A stretch of DNA of 64,000 bases from Arachidicoccus sp. BS20 (GTDB taxonomy: Bacteria; Bacteroidota; Bacteroidia; Chitinophagales; Chitinophagaceae). Below, one piece after another: positions 43,401-52,295 of this stretch. The stretch covers positions 2,979,029 to 3,043,028 of the forward strand of contig NZ_CP015971.1 in assembly GCF_001659705.1 (NCBI RefSeq). The letters run 5' to 3'. Each line of letters starts with the position of its first letter. Within the stretch, counting starts at the first letter, position 1. The translations under genes and the position numbers were made by a program. The notes under the pieces are model-generated. The model was not told the DNA's origin. It searched no databases and was given only the letters and a program-made list of their open reading frames with translations.

Positions 43401-43633
43401 GCGCCAATAGCCGCTTTGATGGAAAAACTTCCGTCGTCTTTGGTTATATCGTGGGCTTTGCCGTTTACAACTGTTACCGTAACGCCGCCCAATGGCGCTC
43501 CGGCAGTACTTTTTACCGTACCTGTAATCTGGCTTTGGTCTTGCGCAAAAGACGTCTTGTGAACGCATAAGACCACAATCGCTATCAGCAGCGATTTTAA
43601 ATAGTGAATGTTTCGTTTGTTCATAATTCTCAT
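40478..43633 (-). CDS. SusC/RagA family TonB-dependent outer-membrane transporter
   Basis: A 1051-aa protein. A signal peptide (LLIAIVVLCVHKTSFAQ) precedes a carboxypeptidase-regulatory-like domain (about 35-110; GTVKSTAGAPLGGVTVTVVN), the TonB box/plug (VVVTALGIKRKSRALGYAVQ, SQIVLRGNNSISGLSQPLIV, VDGVPYDNF, GSRGGNGVIMITTK) and a 22-strand barrel ending in TRTFYINLNLGF. There is no N-terminal FecR-interacting (STN) domain, so it is not of the sigma-regulated type. Either of two ATGs (43633, 43624) may be used. It is 35 bp downstream of a ROK regulator gene on the same strand and is followed by its SusD. Confidence 0.95.
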   Translation of the reverse strand: MRIMNKRNIHYLKSLLIAIVVLCVHKTSFAQDQSQITGTVKSTAGAPLGGVTVTVVNGKAHDITKDDGSFSIKAAIGATLRFAYIGYATKEVIASTSTLNVTLTQSDTASAGNDVVVTALGIKRKSRALGYAVQEVSGQTLADAKEPNLVNDLSGKVAGLQITRSGNGPGGSSQIVLRGNNSISGLSQPLIVVDGVPYDNFTGASNNDFWNPSLDMGNGLSDISADDIASLTVLKGPAAAALYGSRGGNGVIMITTKSGKKQNGLGISVSSSIGIESIFANPKLQKDFSAGSSGVYSPTASTSWGAPIDGHLVEDAQGDSVPLRAYNNVGNYFGDGIISNQSISFQQQFNNTSIYTSYNRMDDKSIIPGAKLTRNNITTRAVTKFGKDNRWSFDAKIQYINSVAKNRPQGGAAVQGNNTFFATYLLPPSIDITSYKKATDENGNMIWYAGGNAQNPYWAAKYRLNSDARDRFLMHGTLKYQFNDWLSAQVEGGSDMYTTNTESKTYAGSPASTTGNYGVGKSTFRETDYSALVTAQKDDVFGKLGGTVSVGGNLMSQYSSYLNSSAGLLVVPNLFTLGNASGYPTTSSGYTNKKINSVYGTLELNYDDYLYLTGTLRNDWSSALSSANRSYRYPSVSLSYVFTDMINKVGGHLPSWISYGKLRASYASAGNDLPAYQLYNTYSIGKDPNGNTTAQRGSVLYNPDIKSELMKSYEAGLEMRFFQSRVGFDLALYKSNATNQIFNLPLDPLSGYSSMKINAGNIQNKGVELVVDAKILDNPTGFGWTITGNYSTNNNTIKALYGDIQKYTLGGYDNLSVVAEVGKKYGEIYGTYFDRVTDKTSPYHGQLIVDNVGRPQAADGSATKDLGNQQASSLLGITNGFTYKNFSLSVLVDARFGGKMFSATLTSLELNGTSALTVVNGRRDSMVVAGVVDNGSGSYAPNTSKISTQQYWTAVAGSGNLGINEANLYDASNIRIRNIQLGYSFNHKMLAKTPFQKAVLSVSMNNVWLISSHMHGMDPESVYATSTNAVGFENGAAPTTRTFYINLNLGF

Positions 43634-43667
43634 TTTTGGGGTAAGTGAAAAAAATTAATTGGTTGTT

Positions 43668-44900
43668 TTAAGCGTGTGTTACCGCTTGCCTGGAATTGTT
43701 ATTGGATGTTGCTTCATTCCTGTCGAAAGTAGAGTGCTGAATATTTTCTATTAATAATGCGGCTGCTCCTATAATTTCCGCTTTGTGATTAAGTGTAGAT
43801 ACTTCTACTTTTGTGTTACTTACCAAATGCGGTATGCAGAATTCATTGATAGCTCTTTGTATGGGCGCAAGCCATATTTTTCCGGCGGCAGCACAGCGAC
43901 CGCTGATGACTATTTTTCCGGGGTTGAGTAAGTGAATAAGTATCGCAATGCCTCTCCCGATATTGTATCCTGCATCAGAAATAATTTCCACCACCAATGA
44001 ATCGCCAATATTGGCTGCCTTAATAAAATCCTGGTACTTTTGTTCGTGGTCCTTGGCGTCGGTTAGCATTTTTTTTAATACCGATGCTCTGCCGTGGTTA
44101 ATTTTTTCAATAGCCTGTTCCAGCATGAAGCCGAGTGAGGTTTCTGTTTCCAGGCATCCTGTTTTGCCGCAGCTGCATAGTTTCCCGTTGATGAACAAAG
44201 GAATATGGCTAAACTCGCCTGCAAAGCCGTTATCGCCCCGGAAGAGCTTGTTATCTATAATCATTCCCAGACCTACTCCCCAACTGATGTTAATAATCAT
44301 GGCATTTTTCTCGCCTTTCGCTATGCCGAATTTATATTCTGCTAATGCAATTGCCGACGAATCATTCTCGATAAATACAGGTAAACCGGTTTGCGTTTTA
44401 ATAAAGGCTGCTGTATTATGTCCGAGAAAAGTATAATTGGCTCCTTTTTTGGCGTCTATAAATCCCGGCATTGCAATGCCTATTCCAAGTATTTTATTTG
44501 GGGCTATTCCAGATTTTTTTATGACGGAGCTTATTGTATTGGTCAACGTTTCCAATGCGTGTTCATTATTTGCCAGCGGCAGTTCTATTTTGGTTTCCGG
44601 AATTACGGGGTTTAAGCCGGCATCCAGCAATGCTATCCTTGTAACGAACTGGTCCATTGCTACCGACACGAGATAAACAGCATCGGGTTTTATAGAATAA
44701 GTTGCCGGTCTTCTGCCGCCGCTCGATGGCGCTAAACCTTTCTCTTCAACAATGCCATGGGTAATCATTTCGTTCAGCACTCGTGTTGTAAGCACAACGC
44801 TTTTGCCTATGCTTGCACTTATATCTGCACAAGCCAGCGTTTGGTGTGATAACAGTTCTTTAAGAATGCTTTTTCTGTATGATATATTTTTAGGCGACAT
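43668..44900 (-). CDS. ROK family transcriptional regulator
   Basis: A 410-aa protein. An N-terminal winged helix-turn-helix (residues 10-60; HQTLACADISASIGKSVVLT, TRVLNEMITHGIVEEKGLAP) is followed by the ROK sugar-kinase-like fold: ILGIGIAMPGFIDAKKG, FIENDSSAIALAEYKFG, and a zinc-binding cluster (CSCGKTGCLETETS). The kinase-type phosphate-binding residues are only partly kept, as usual in NagC/Mlc-type repressors that bind sugars without phosphorylating them. It sits 35 bp upstream of susC in the same direction and probably controls that pair in response to an imported sugar, perhaps being co-transcribed with it. Confidence 0.93.
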   Translation of the reverse strand: MSPKNISYRKSILKELLSHQTLACADISASIGKSVVLTTRVLNEMITHGIVEEKGLAPSSGGRRPATYSIKPDAVYLVSVAMDQFVTRIALLDAGLNPVIPETKIELPLANNEHALETLTNTISSVIKKSGIAPNKILGIGIAMPGFIDAKKGANYTFLGHNTAAFIKTQTGLPVFIENDSSAIALAEYKFGIAKGEKNAMIINISWGVGLGMIIDNKLFRGDNGFAGEFSHIPLFINGKLCSCGKTGCLETETSLGFMLEQAIEKINHGRASVLKKMLTDAKDHEQKYQDFIKAANIGDSLVVEIISDAGYNIGRGIAILIHLLNPGKIVISGRCAAAGKIWLAPIQRAINEFCIPHLVSNTKVEVSTLNHKAEIIGAAALLIENIQHSTFDRNEATSNNNSRQAVTHA

Positions 44901-45032
44901 TAACTTTAGCTAACAAAAAGATTACATTTTTGTTAATAATTTAGAGCTAAAGTAGAGAATACTTTTTAAAAAATACAAAAAGTATTAAGATTTTTTTATA
45001 AAATTAAAACTTGTTAGTAAAGCGGAATGAAG

Positions 45033-45066
45033 AAAAAGAGCCGGATAAATATGTCCCGCTCTTTTT
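45033..45066 (-). terminator. Terminator of the cupin-like gene
   Basis: AAAAAGAGC / GCTCTTTTT stem with inner G-C pairs, 26 bp downstream of the cupin-like gene's stop codon on the minus strand. Confidence 0.75.
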
Positions 45067-45091
45067 AATGAATTTTTTATTCAATCAAAAT

Positions 45092-45979
45092 TTACTGTGC
45101 TGTTGTTATTTCTTTTGCTGCATCGGCGAGTATTTTTTTCTGTTTCCAGTTATACCATTGTTGCGGACGTACTTTCTTCATAAGTGTATCAATATTGCGC
45201 ATTCCAACAATGTTCCACAAGCCTTTCATCTTGCCCGAAAAAGAATTGTTCAGCGCACGCAGGCTCATGGCGAATCCGCTTTCGAGGTATTCCATATGAT
45301 GCCAGTATCCCGCGGGCATAAACAATGTATCGCCGTGCTCTAAAATAATGTCGTAACCACGTGTGTAGTTAATGGCGGGAAATTTTTGTAAGTCCAGTTT
45401 GCTTTTTTCAGCATCGTAATAATTGGTATAATCTGCCAGGCTTAACACTTCATAAGGCTTGCGGTAGAGCTTGTGCTGCTCTTCGAAAGGAAATAGCAAT
45501 ACTCTTTTCCTGCCGATAAATTGTGTGTGAACAATATGACTCAAGTCAATATCGAAGTGCATGTGTGTTACAGCGCCTTGTCCGCCGGTAAACAGCATAG
45601 GTGCACGCTTTACAAAGCCTTTCATCAAATGCGTAGGATAAGCAAAATCGTCTGCTAATTGTGGTGCATGACTGAAAATGTTGAACAAAAATATGCGCCA
45701 TTGCGCCGGACCTTGGCGAATCATATCTATGTATTCGCCAAACTTTACGTAATCGTCTGCTTTATTTACAGGTGTGTAAGCATCGCTTTTCACATTGTTG
45801 TAAATGCCTACTTCTTTTTGTCCTACAATTTCTTTAAAGTAGTCCCAGTTCCATTTTTGATATGCAGCCCATTGCTTCGCAAGTCCGCGAATGACAAGAG
45901 GTTTGCGAGTATCGTAATAATTTGTTTTAAAGTCTTCCGAACTTATATTTTCAACTACATCAACTTGTTTCAGCTGCAT
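45092..45979 (-). CDS. JmjC/cupin-like domain protein, probable Fe(II)/2-oxoglutarate hydroxylase
   Basis: A 295-aa protein of the cupin-like_8 / JmjC type. VVENISSEDFKTNYYDTRKP and LVIRGLAKQWAAYQKWNWDY make the family's N-terminal region. The metal site is suggested by THMHFDIDLSHIVHTQFIGR (His-x-Asp) and, later, LEHGDTLFMPAGYWHHMEYL (distal His). RKRVLLFPFEEQHKLYR is also typical. Family members hydroxylate proteins or small molecules. It is monocistronic, divergent from the large sensor gene 121 bp away. Its substrate is unknown. Confidence 0.85.
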   Translation of the reverse strand: MQLKQVDVVENISSEDFKTNYYDTRKPLVIRGLAKQWAAYQKWNWDYFKEIVGQKEVGIYNNVKSDAYTPVNKADDYVKFGEYIDMIRQGPAQWRIFLFNIFSHAPQLADDFAYPTHLMKGFVKRAPMLFTGGQGAVTHMHFDIDLSHIVHTQFIGRKRVLLFPFEEQHKLYRKPYEVLSLADYTNYYDAEKSKLDLQKFPAINYTRGYDIILEHGDTLFMPAGYWHHMEYLESGFAMSLRALNNSFSGKMKGLWNIVGMRNIDTLMKKVRPQQWYNWKQKKILADAAKEITTAQ

Positions 45980-46100
45980 GATAACAGAAATTTAATGCGC
46001 AAAAATACGATTTCGCAAATAATTCCGATATACAGAAATATCTGCCGATTTACTAAATTTGTTCGGACTTGCGGTACAGGCGCAAGAAAATCTTTGTGGA

Positions 46101-48962
46101 ATGAACCAGCGTAGCTTTTTTCTTTTTATTGTCGTTTTATTATGCTCGAATATTATATCCGGGCAATACGAAATCAAACCCGAAATCATTAATTATCCCA
46201 AAAATATTTATAATGCCGAAGGACAAAATTGGTCAGTAACACAGGACGAGAATAATGTTCTTTATTTTGGCAATAACAAAGGATTGTTGGTTTTTAATGG
46301 CGAAGAATGGAAAACATATTCTCTGCCCAAGCAACAGATTGTAAGAGGCGTATCTGCCGACGGGAGAGGAAAAATTTATACAGGAGGTTTTGGCGAAGTT
46401 GGCTATTGGCAAAAGAATTTGTATGGCGGTTATCATTACCATTCGCTGGACAACTTAATTACTGATACACTTTTCCCAAATGAAGAAATCTGGAAAATAA
46501 TTGCCACGCCGGATGAGGCTTTGTTTCAATCCTTTTCGCGGCTGTATCTTTTGAGAAATAACCGGATAAAAACCATTGTTCCGCCCGGCGTTGTCATGTT
46601 TCCTTTCCGGGTAAGAGACCGCTTTTATGTAAACGTTTTAAACAAAGGGATTTTTACTATTGATGAAAACGGAGATTTTGTCGCTGTCTCTTCCGATTCG
46701 GCTGTCAACTCCGTCTATTTTATTCTTCCTTATGGAAGTAATGAAATGCTTGTAGGTACCGAAAAAAACGGCATTTTTATTTTTGACGGCAAAAATTACC
46801 GCCCCTTTCCCTGCGCAGACGATGCCTACCTGAAAACCAATGAAATCAACAACGGCACCTGGATAAATGACAACCTGCTTGCGATTGGTACAATTTCCGG
46901 CGGGCTGTTGCTGATGGATGCACAGGGAAAAACAGTAGGCAAAATTGACCGGAACTCCGGATTGGAAAACAATACCGTTTTAAATATTTTTAAAGATGCT
47001 GACGGCAATTGCTGGCTGGCGTTGGACAAAGGTATTGCACAGATTGTACTCAACTCCAACATCAGTTATTTCAGAGATTTGCAAGGAAAAGTAGGTACGG
47101 TATATTCTATTGCTATTTTTCAGAATTACCTGTATGCGGCAACCAACCACGGGCTGTTTCGTGCGCCGTTTACATCGCTGGAAGCTTTTGACGAAAATGC
47201 TTTAACGCGCTTCGGCGGTATGACCGGTCAGGTTTGGGATTTAAAGGTTATTGACCATCAGCTTTTTTGCGGCAACAATAAAAGCACAGTACTCATCAAC
47301 AGAAATAATGTACGGACATTATTCGATTCCTCTGCCGGTTGGGATATTGAGCCTTTGAAAAATAATCCCGGTATTTTACTGGAAGGTACTTATAACGGTG
47401 TTGCCGTGTACAAAAAAACAGGCGGTCAATGGATGTTTTCCAATATTATTTCAGGAACAGATAATATGCCTGTGAATAAACTGCGTATAGATAAAAGCGG
47501 GCTTATTTGGATAAAGCATGCGTATAAGGGTGTATTTGTATTTCAGCCTTCGAAAGATTTTACCGGCATTGTTGCCATAAAAGAATTAGACAAAGCATCC
47601 GGAGCACCTAGAGACAATAACTTCTCATTTTATGAAAATGAAAAAAACGGCAACGTGCTGGCAAATTCGGAAGCGGGCATTTTCGATTATGATTTTTCGA
47701 CCAATACTTTACACCGACTGGATTCACTTAAAAAAGATTTAGGAGAATACTTTTATTCACGTACCATTATTCCCGACAGCGGCAAAGGATTTTGGTTTAT
47801 CAATAACGACGATGGTGTTGTATATAAAGACAATCAAGCTCCTAATGCTGTCTCTTTTACTTTTAACTCGAAAATTTTTGCGCTTGTATCGGGATTTGAA
47901 AATATCATTCCATATAGTTCATCGCAAAGTTTTATTTGCGGCGAAGAAGGCTTTGCCGTTATCAACCGTAACCGTTATCGAAGCTCAGCCGCTTCTATAC
48001 CAACGATTATGGAGATAGATATTTTTGACAAAGGTCATTACCATGTAATCGACAGCTCATATTTCGACGGAACAGATAAAATAGTGCTGCCTTATAAGCA
48101 AAATGGGTTGATTATCCATTTCTCATCGCTGAATTATGCAGCAAATGTTTCATATAGTTATTCACTTTCCAAAGATGACAACGCTGTTTGGAGTGAATGG
48201 ACACACACTTCTTTTAAAGATTTTCCTAATTTATCGCCGGGCAACTACACTTTCCGACTTAAAACCAATCTTTCGGACGACACCATTACATTTTTTATAG
48301 TCATAAATAGTCCCTGGTATTGGTCGGTTTGGTCCAAAATAATGTATGTATTGCTTTTCGCGTTGATAATACTGCTTGCTGTTCGCTGGCACAGGCACAG
48401 GCTGGCAAAACAACAATTGCTGCTGACAAAAAGAATGAAAGAAGAAGTGGCATTACAAAGACAAAAAAGTGAAAATGAAATTCTCCGCTTGAAGGAAGCG
48501 CAGCTTTCCGAAGAAGTCGTTCACAAAAGTGAAGACCTTGCAAAATTGGCAATGGATTTAATCAAGAAGAAAAATGTGCTGAAGAAATTTAAAGATAATC
48601 TTGACTCGTTGAAAAAATTCAGTAGCACAGATGAAATTCACAGCCAAATCCAACGCTTATCCAAGTCACTGGACAAGCACGTAAAAGATGAAGAAACCGA
48701 ATGGCATTTGTTCGACAACGGTTTCAATAAAGTACATGAAGAATTTTTTGATAAACTTTTACAAACATACCCCGAATTAACGGCACAGGACTTACGTCTT
48801 GCCGCTTATTTAAAAATGAACCTCTCCACCAAAGAGATTGCGCCGCTTTTAAACATTTCTACACGCGGTGTGGAAATAAAACGCTATCGTCTCCGCAAAA
48901 AAATACAATTGGAAGAACATGAAAACCTGAACGATTTTATGATAAAATTTATGAATATGTAG
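46101..48962 (+). CDS. Beta-propeller sensor regulator with Y_Y_Y domain and C-terminal LuxR-type HTH
   Basis: A 953-aa protein from the ATG at 46101, which starts a signal sequence (FFLFIVVLLCSNIISGQ). Periplasmic repeats fill about 25-640 (NWSVTQDENNVLYFGNNKGL; NCWLALDKGIAQIVL; LIWIKHAYKGVFVF), followed by a triple-tyrosine (Y_Y_Y) domain (NYAANVSYSYSLSKDD). A membrane helix lies near 740-760 (MYVLLFALIILLAVRW), then a cytoplasmic coiled coil. The end is a LuxR/GerE-like helix-turn-helix (about 890-953; LTAQDLRLAAYLKMNLSTKE, then APLLNISTRGVEIKRYRLRK). There is no histidine kinase or receiver domain. It thus resembles a one-component membrane regulator. It lies 5' of the beta-glucan locus and probably activates it. 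Confidence 0.9.
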   Translation: MNQRSFFLFIVVLLCSNIISGQYEIKPEIINYPKNIYNAEGQNWSVTQDENNVLYFGNNKGLLVFNGEEWKTYSLPKQQIVRGVSADGRGKIYTGGFGEVGYWQKNLYGGYHYHSLDNLITDTLFPNEEIWKIIATPDEALFQSFSRLYLLRNNRIKTIVPPGVVMFPFRVRDRFYVNVLNKGIFTIDENGDFVAVSSDSAVNSVYFILPYGSNEMLVGTEKNGIFIFDGKNYRPFPCADDAYLKTNEINNGTWINDNLLAIGTISGGLLLMDAQGKTVGKIDRNSGLENNTVLNIFKDADGNCWLALDKGIAQIVLNSNISYFRDLQGKVGTVYSIAIFQNYLYAATNHGLFRAPFTSLEAFDENALTRFGGMTGQVWDLKVIDHQLFCGNNKSTVLINRNNVRTLFDSSAGWDIEPLKNNPGILLEGTYNGVAVYKKTGGQWMFSNIISGTDNMPVNKLRIDKSGLIWIKHAYKGVFVFQPSKDFTGIVAIKELDKASGAPRDNNFSFYENEKNGNVLANSEAGIFDYDFSTNTLHRLDSLKKDLGEYFYSRTIIPDSGKGFWFINNDDGVVYKDNQAPNAVSFTFNSKIFALVSGFENIIPYSSSQSFICGEEGFAVINRNRYRSSAASIPTIMEIDIFDKGHYHVIDSSYFDGTDKIVLPYKQNGLIIHFSSLNYAANVSYSYSLSKDDNAVWSEWTHTSFKDFPNLSPGNYTFRLKTNLSDDTITFFIVINSPWYWSVWSKIMYVLLFALIILLAVRWHRHRLAKQQLLLTKRMKEEVALQRQKSENEILRLKEAQLSEEVVHKSEDLAKLAMDLIKKKNVLKKFKDNLDSLKKFSSTDEIHSQIQRLSKSLDKHVKDEETEWHLFDNGFNKVHEEFFDKLLQTYPELTAQDLRLAAYLKMNLSTKEIAPLLNISTRGVEIKRYRLRKKIQLEEHENLNDFMIKFMNM

Positions 48963-49157
48963 GTTTTTGCCGTAACTATGGGAGTACATCACAAAATTTG
49001 TACAAACAAATATTAGTATTCTGTAAAGATTTCTGAAATTATTTTAATTTATTGATAATAAATTTATTACCAATAATATTAAATTATAATGAAGTATATA
49101 TGAGAAAGAAAAAATCTTGAAAAAACGAAGATTGATGTAATTGAGATGTGTTAATGA

Positions 49158-49191
49158 TTTATGAATAACAATTGTTTGTAAAGTACTTTTG
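49158..49191 (+). promoter_or_regulatory. Putative promoter of the SusCD-glucanase operon
   Basis: A -7-like box TACTTTTG (49184-49191), with TTTATG 20 bp upstream (49158-49163) as a weak -33 box, in the 272-bp AT-rich interval before susC. The rest of the interval shows no other recognisable element. Pattern match only. Confidence 0.33.
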
Positions 49192-49234
49192 GAGGGACAT
49201 AAGTCAAGCGTTTTTTTAAATTAAACACATCTGT

Positions 49235-52200
49235 ATGAAAAAAATTCAAGTTTTTCTTTTTCTGCTGTTTCCGGCTTTCCTGTTTGCCCAGCAAACCGAA
49301 TATTACGGGCAGGTAGTGGATTCTGCCACAGGAAATCCTTTGAATGGAGCCACTATATTTGTAAAGCAAACCACCAAAGGCACTTCTACCGATTCAAGCG
49401 GTCATTTTACCATATCTGCCATACCGGGAAGCATACTACAAATCAGTAGTGTGGGGTATAATTTGCAATTATATACACTTGGTACTGAAACCTCTTTTAC
49501 TATTCGTTTAGCATCTTCTGCCAATGAGCTATCTCAAGTAGTAGTGGTCGGCTATGGTACGCAACGTAAAATTGATGTTACGGGCTCGGTCGCACAAATT
49601 AAAGGTGGAGAAATTGCCAAGCAAGGTGTAACCAATGCGCTCAGCGGCTTACAAGGTAAGGTCGCCGGTGTGCAGATAACAAATAACGGAAGTCCCGGAG
49701 CTTCGCCACAAGTACTTATCAGAGGCTTAGGGTCGTTTAATGGAAGCACAGCCCCACTCTATATTGTGGATGGCGTATGGGTTACAGATATTAATTATCT
49801 TAATCCGTCGGATATCGACAATGTAAGTATTTTAAAGGATGCCTCCAGTGAGGCTATCTACGGTGTGCGAGGTGCCAACGGTGTTGTACTGATTACAACT
49901 AAGAAAGGTGCAGTCAAAGGAATTTCTGTAAATTATAATGGTTCGGTAGGAACACAAATTGCACAAAATGTTCCTAAAATGGCGAACGGAACCGAATATG
50001 CTACCCTGTATAATGAATTGACCCAGCTTAATAATGGAACTGATTTATTAGATGTATCGCAATTCGGTGCCGGTACAGATTGGTTTGATATTGAAACACG
50101 CCATGCACTGATTACCAATCATCAGATTTCGGTAAATGGTGGCGGAGATAAATCTACTTACAACGTTTCGCTCGGCTATCTTGACCAGGACGGCATTTTA
50201 AAAACCAATAACTTCAAGAGATACACGGCAAGTTTTAATAATGATATTAAAATTTCCAACCACTTTAAATTCGGTTATAATATCGTAGGCAGTTATAGCA
50301 AATCTCACGATGCACCCGGTGCGATCTGGCGAGACATTTATACGGCACCGCCAATTATTTCCCCTAAGAATGCAGACGGCACTTATGGCGATCCCGGAAC
50401 TTATGGTTTAGGACAATCCGTAGTGAATCCGCAAGTAGTAATGGATTACAACCATGCAACTACGCAGACTTATAATTTGAGCGGCAATGCTTATGTAGAA
50501 ATAAATTTTGCAAAGCATTTTGTATTTCACAGTTCTGTAGGCGGAACTTATATTGATGTTGACCAACAAGGCTTTACGCCGGTCTATCAGGCAACATCGA
50601 CACAATACAGTACACACAATACTTTAACTGAGGGCAAACTAAATACGAAGAACTGGCAGTTGGAAAACACATTGACATATTCCAATATGTTTGGCGACCA
50701 TAGATTGACCATTTTACTTGGACAATCGGCTTACCGCAATTTTTATGGCGAATCTCATGCTACAGCCGTTGACGGTTCTTTGTCTTCCGACCCGGCAACA
50801 TGGTATTTTAATGCCGGCACGCCCGGAAGCATTTATAATGTAACGCCGTCTGTGAACGGCATACAAACTTACCCTGCTTTGGAAAAAGAAAGCTCCTATT
50901 TCGGCAGAGTTTCATATTCCTATAAAGACCGTTACAGCATTACCGGCACATTGCGCTCCGATGGCGACAGTAAATTTACGGGCAACTCCGGACGGGCAAC
51001 TTTGCCGTCTATTGGTGCTGCATGGATTGTGTCCAATGAACCATTTATGAAAAATCAACGGATTTTTGATGTATTGAAATTTAAAGGAAGTTGGGGTAAA
51101 GTAGGAAATAGTGGTATTCCGGCTTATGTAGCCTCACAAACAACCACAACAGCCGGCTCAATAATTTATGGCAATACAGGTATTATTTCCCCGAGCCAAA
51201 GCCTTGCATCATTAGTACCGCCACCATTGAATTGGGAATTAGGCGTTGGAACAAATGCCGGCATCGAAGCAGCTTTTTTGAAAAACAGGCTTACGCTCGA
51301 GGCAGATTATTATAACAAAAAGACTGAACGTCTGGTATTTCCTGTTGGTGTTCTGGCATCTTCCGGAACTACGGTTTCCACATTGTTAGAAAATGCCGGA
51401 GTAGTACGCAACCGCGGCGTAGAAGTAACGCTTAACTGGCATGATAATGTCGGCGAAAACTGGTCATACAGCATCGGTGTTAACGGTTCTGCCAACAGTA
51501 ATAAATTTGTCGAATCTTATATACCGCTTGCTGCGTTATATTCAGGTGCAAATGCTTCTACCGGCGGACAATTGGCAACCATTACCAAAGTGGGATTGCC
51601 ACTCGGCGCTTTCTACGGATATAAAGTCATTGGTATTTTTCAAAACCAAGCGGAAATTGATAATTACAAAGATGCAGACGGAAACCAATATCAACCTGAT
51701 GCAAAACCCGGAGATTTTAAATATCTCAGCACAACAGGCGTAGGTCCCATTTCGGGAAATGACAGAGTCGTACTTGGCAACCCCAATCCCAAATATTATT
51801 ACGGCGTTAATACCAATGTCCGGTATAAAACATGGGATTTGTCTATTGACCTTACCGGCGTAGCAGACGTAGATATATATAATGGCAATCAAAGCCTACG
51901 CTATGGCAATGAAAACTATACCGAAGACTTCTATAAAACCCGCTGGCATGGCGAAGGAACATCTAATACAACTTCTTCTGCCGATATAGGCGGCAGAGAA
52001 AATTATTACATTAATTCTTATTATGTGGAAAGCGGCAGTTATTTAAGAATACGCAATATTCAGTTGGGTTATTCATTACCCGAAAACCTTGTTGAGAAAT
52101 GGCATATGCAAGGTTTAAGATTTTATGTAAATGCACAAAATCCATTCCTCTTTACAAAGTACAAAGGATTTACGCCTGAAATAAGCGGCGAATCACCCGG

Positions 52201-52273
52201 CAACATGGGTATCGATTACAATGTTTACCCAACGTATGCTACCTATACTTTCGGAGTAAATCTTACTTTCTAA
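49235..52273 (+). CDS. SusC/RagA family TonB-dependent transporter of the glucan locus
   Basis: A 1012-aa protein with signal KIQVFLFLLFPAFLFAQ. A carboxypeptidase-regulatory-like domain (about 22-95; GQVVDSATGNPLNGATIFVK) precedes the conserved SusC motif VVVVGYGTQRKIDVTGSVAQ. The plug follows (LIRGLGSFNGSTAPLYIVDG, EAIYGVRGANGVVLITTKKG), then the barrel, ending YATYTFGVNLTF. It imports oligosaccharides through the outer membrane with TonB energy. It begins the operon SusC-SusD-GH144-GH144-GH43-GH3, downstream of the sensor regulator. The likely cargo is beta-glucan oligosaccharide, by association with the enzymes. Confidence 0.95.
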   Translation: MKKIQVFLFLLFPAFLFAQQTEYYGQVVDSATGNPLNGATIFVKQTTKGTSTDSSGHFTISAIPGSILQISSVGYNLQLYTLGTETSFTIRLASSANELSQVVVVGYGTQRKIDVTGSVAQIKGGEIAKQGVTNALSGLQGKVAGVQITNNGSPGASPQVLIRGLGSFNGSTAPLYIVDGVWVTDINYLNPSDIDNVSILKDASSEAIYGVRGANGVVLITTKKGAVKGISVNYNGSVGTQIAQNVPKMANGTEYATLYNELTQLNNGTDLLDVSQFGAGTDWFDIETRHALITNHQISVNGGGDKSTYNVSLGYLDQDGILKTNNFKRYTASFNNDIKISNHFKFGYNIVGSYSKSHDAPGAIWRDIYTAPPIISPKNADGTYGDPGTYGLGQSVVNPQVVMDYNHATTQTYNLSGNAYVEINFAKHFVFHSSVGGTYIDVDQQGFTPVYQATSTQYSTHNTLTEGKLNTKNWQLENTLTYSNMFGDHRLTILLGQSAYRNFYGESHATAVDGSLSSDPATWYFNAGTPGSIYNVTPSVNGIQTYPALEKESSYFGRVSYSYKDRYSITGTLRSDGDSKFTGNSGRATLPSIGAAWIVSNEPFMKNQRIFDVLKFKGSWGKVGNSGIPAYVASQTTTTAGSIIYGNTGIISPSQSLASLVPPPLNWELGVGTNAGIEAAFLKNRLTLEADYYNKKTERLVFPVGVLASSGTTVSTLLENAGVVRNRGVEVTLNWHDNVGENWSYSIGVNGSANSNKFVESYIPLAALYSGANASTGGQLATITKVGLPLGAFYGYKVIGIFQNQAEIDNYKDADGNQYQPDAKPGDFKYLSTTGVGPISGNDRVVLGNPNPKYYYGVNTNVRYKTWDLSIDLTGVADVDIYNGNQSLRYGNENYTEDFYKTRWHGEGTSNTTSSADIGGRENYYINSYYVESGSYLRIRNIQLGYSLPENLVEKWHMQGLRFYVNAQNPFLFTKYKGFTPEISGESPGNMGIDYNVYPTYATYTFGVNLTF

Positions 52274-52295
52274 AAGCAAAACAAAAATTACTATT

